From positions 1-42,954 of the forward strand of contig DATLFI010000284.1 in assembly GCA_035524895.1 (NCBI GenBank): a stretch of DNA of 42,954 bases, in the 5' to 3' direction. The DNA comes from DATLFI01 sp035524895 (lineage in GTDB: Bacteria; Acidobacteriota; Thermoanaerobaculia; Multivoradales; Multivoraceae). The first letter of the stretch is position 1, and each line of letters opens with the position of its first letter. The translations under genes and the position numbers were made by a program. The notes below the pieces were generated by a model. That model worked only from the letters and a program-made list of their open reading frames with translations. It searched no databases and had not been told where the DNA came from. Shown piece by piece: positions 42,467 through 42,954 of the stretch.

Positions 42467-42954
42467 TCAGGGCGACGACGCGGGCACCAGCTCCCAGCGA
42501 TGGACCGTGTCGTAGTCCTTGACCAGCAGGGAGTGTTCGAGCAACGCGGGGTGCGACCACATCCAGTCGTCGCCGACCTCGTAGGTGGCGAGCACTACGT
42601 GGCTGTCCGCAGCGGCGTCGACCACCTCCAGCCGCGCGTCCTCGAGGATCATCAGGACGACCGGGCCGGCACCGATCAGGTAGGCGTTCTCGCCCTGGCG
42701 CGGCGGACCGCTCCACAACACCTTCCCCGTGTCGGGGTCGAGTGCCACCAGCTGGCCCTTGTTGCGCACCGAGAACCCGAACAGACGCCCGCTCGAGAGC
42801 ACCGGGCTCGAGAACTGGAAGGCGGCCTCTGCGGCGGACCACGCAACCTCCGCCGCCAGCCCCCCTCCTTCTCGGCGGACCCGGTATGCCTCCACTGGCT
42901 TCTGCTCGGAGGCGACGATCACCAGGTCGCCGTGGATCACCGGCGTGACCGAGG
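42467..42954 (-). CDS. PQQ-like beta-propeller protein (5' truncated)
   Basis: The C-terminal ~162 residues of a protein whose gene starts beyond the right edge; the frame is open to base 42954. Propeller-blade patterns are visible: 'VIHGDLVIVASEQKPVEAYRV', 'SSPVLSSGRLFGFSVRNKGQLVALDPDTGKVLWSGPP' and 'LIGAGPVVLMILEDARLEVVD'. This is the BamB/PQQ-repeat type, in which each blade carries an 'ALD..TGK.LW' tryptophan-docking motif. No haem or metal motif lies in the visible part. The role (binding scaffold or dehydrogenase-like) cannot be decided without the N-terminus. Confidence 0.8.
   Translation of the reverse strand, partial: SVTPVIHGDLVIVASEQKPVEAYRVRREGGGLAAEVAWSAAEAAFQFSSPVLSSGRLFGFSVRNKGQLVALDPDTGKVLWSGPPRQGENAYLIGAGPVVLMILEDARLEVVDAAADSHVVLATYEVGDDWMWSHPALLEHSLLVKDYDTVHRWELVPASSP

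Overview
The window is a very GC-rich bacterial chromosome segment with dense coding, many 4-nt start/stop overlaps and frequent GTG/TTG starts. Several features point to an uncultured soil or sediment Acidobacteriota-like organism, though a deep Myxococcota/Deltaproteobacteria or Gemmatimonadota relative is possible. They are a PadR regulator coupled to a large duplicated-type ABC permease, a second such permease, a PQQ dehydrogenase, a DUF1080 protein, a Hanks-type kinase and a secreted protein with a C-terminal LPxTA-type anchor. No rRNA, tRNA, IS element, phage gene or CRISPR array was recognised.

Layout. (1) 1-4478, plus strand: 3' part of a Kef-type antiporter, an M20 peptidase, a CYTH protein and a sugar nucleotidyltransferase. 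(2) 4514-10358, minus strand: a tightly overlapped six-gene operon, read as type III polyketide synthase, ICMT-like methyltransferase, acyl carrier protein, fatty acyl-AMP ligase, FAD oxidoreductase and TyrA-like prephenate dehydrogenase. This looks like a lipid-resorcinol/pyrone/quinone pathway in which a FAAL/ACP pair feeds the PKS. (3) 10618-16539, plus strand, divergent from it: radical SAM protein, divergent metallophosphatase-like protein, flavoprotein, GCS2-type amide ligase and AstE/AspA-type metallo-amidohydrolase. I do not recognise this combination as a described pathway. A strong palindrome lies between the two operons.

(4) 16540-18113: a 69-bp tandem duplication, then a TSUP exporter and a membrane protein. 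(5) 18244-21159: a metzincin-like protease, then a decaying c-di-GMP module made of a headless phosphate-binding-like remnant and a Cache-GGDEF-EAL gene. That gene has lost most of its GGDEF domain, carries two frame breaks and has lost key EAL residues. (6) 21160-25533: FdhF/YdeP-type molybdopterin oxidoreductase and a divergent PQQ-dependent dehydrogenase. (7) 25617-29044: ABC permease translationally coupled to glutamyl-Q tRNA(Asp) synthetase. (8) 29352-33133: DUF819 transporter-like protein, DUF1080 protein, NnrS-like protein and MAPEG protein.

(9) 33559-36914: LPxTA-type secreted protein, CheY-like receiver, serine/threonine kinase and a lipoprotein. (10) 36927-40042: PadR regulator with a candidate operator, GTGA-coupled to a 912-residue permease that has a second, well-spaced internal start. 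(11) 40130-42954: a DUF2911-like gene remnant, a PRC-barrel protein, a secreted protein of unknown function and the 3' part of a PQQ-like beta-propeller protein.

The two divergent operons in regions 2 and 3 are the best candidates for undescribed biology. All functional assignments rest on motif reading by eye, without database searches.
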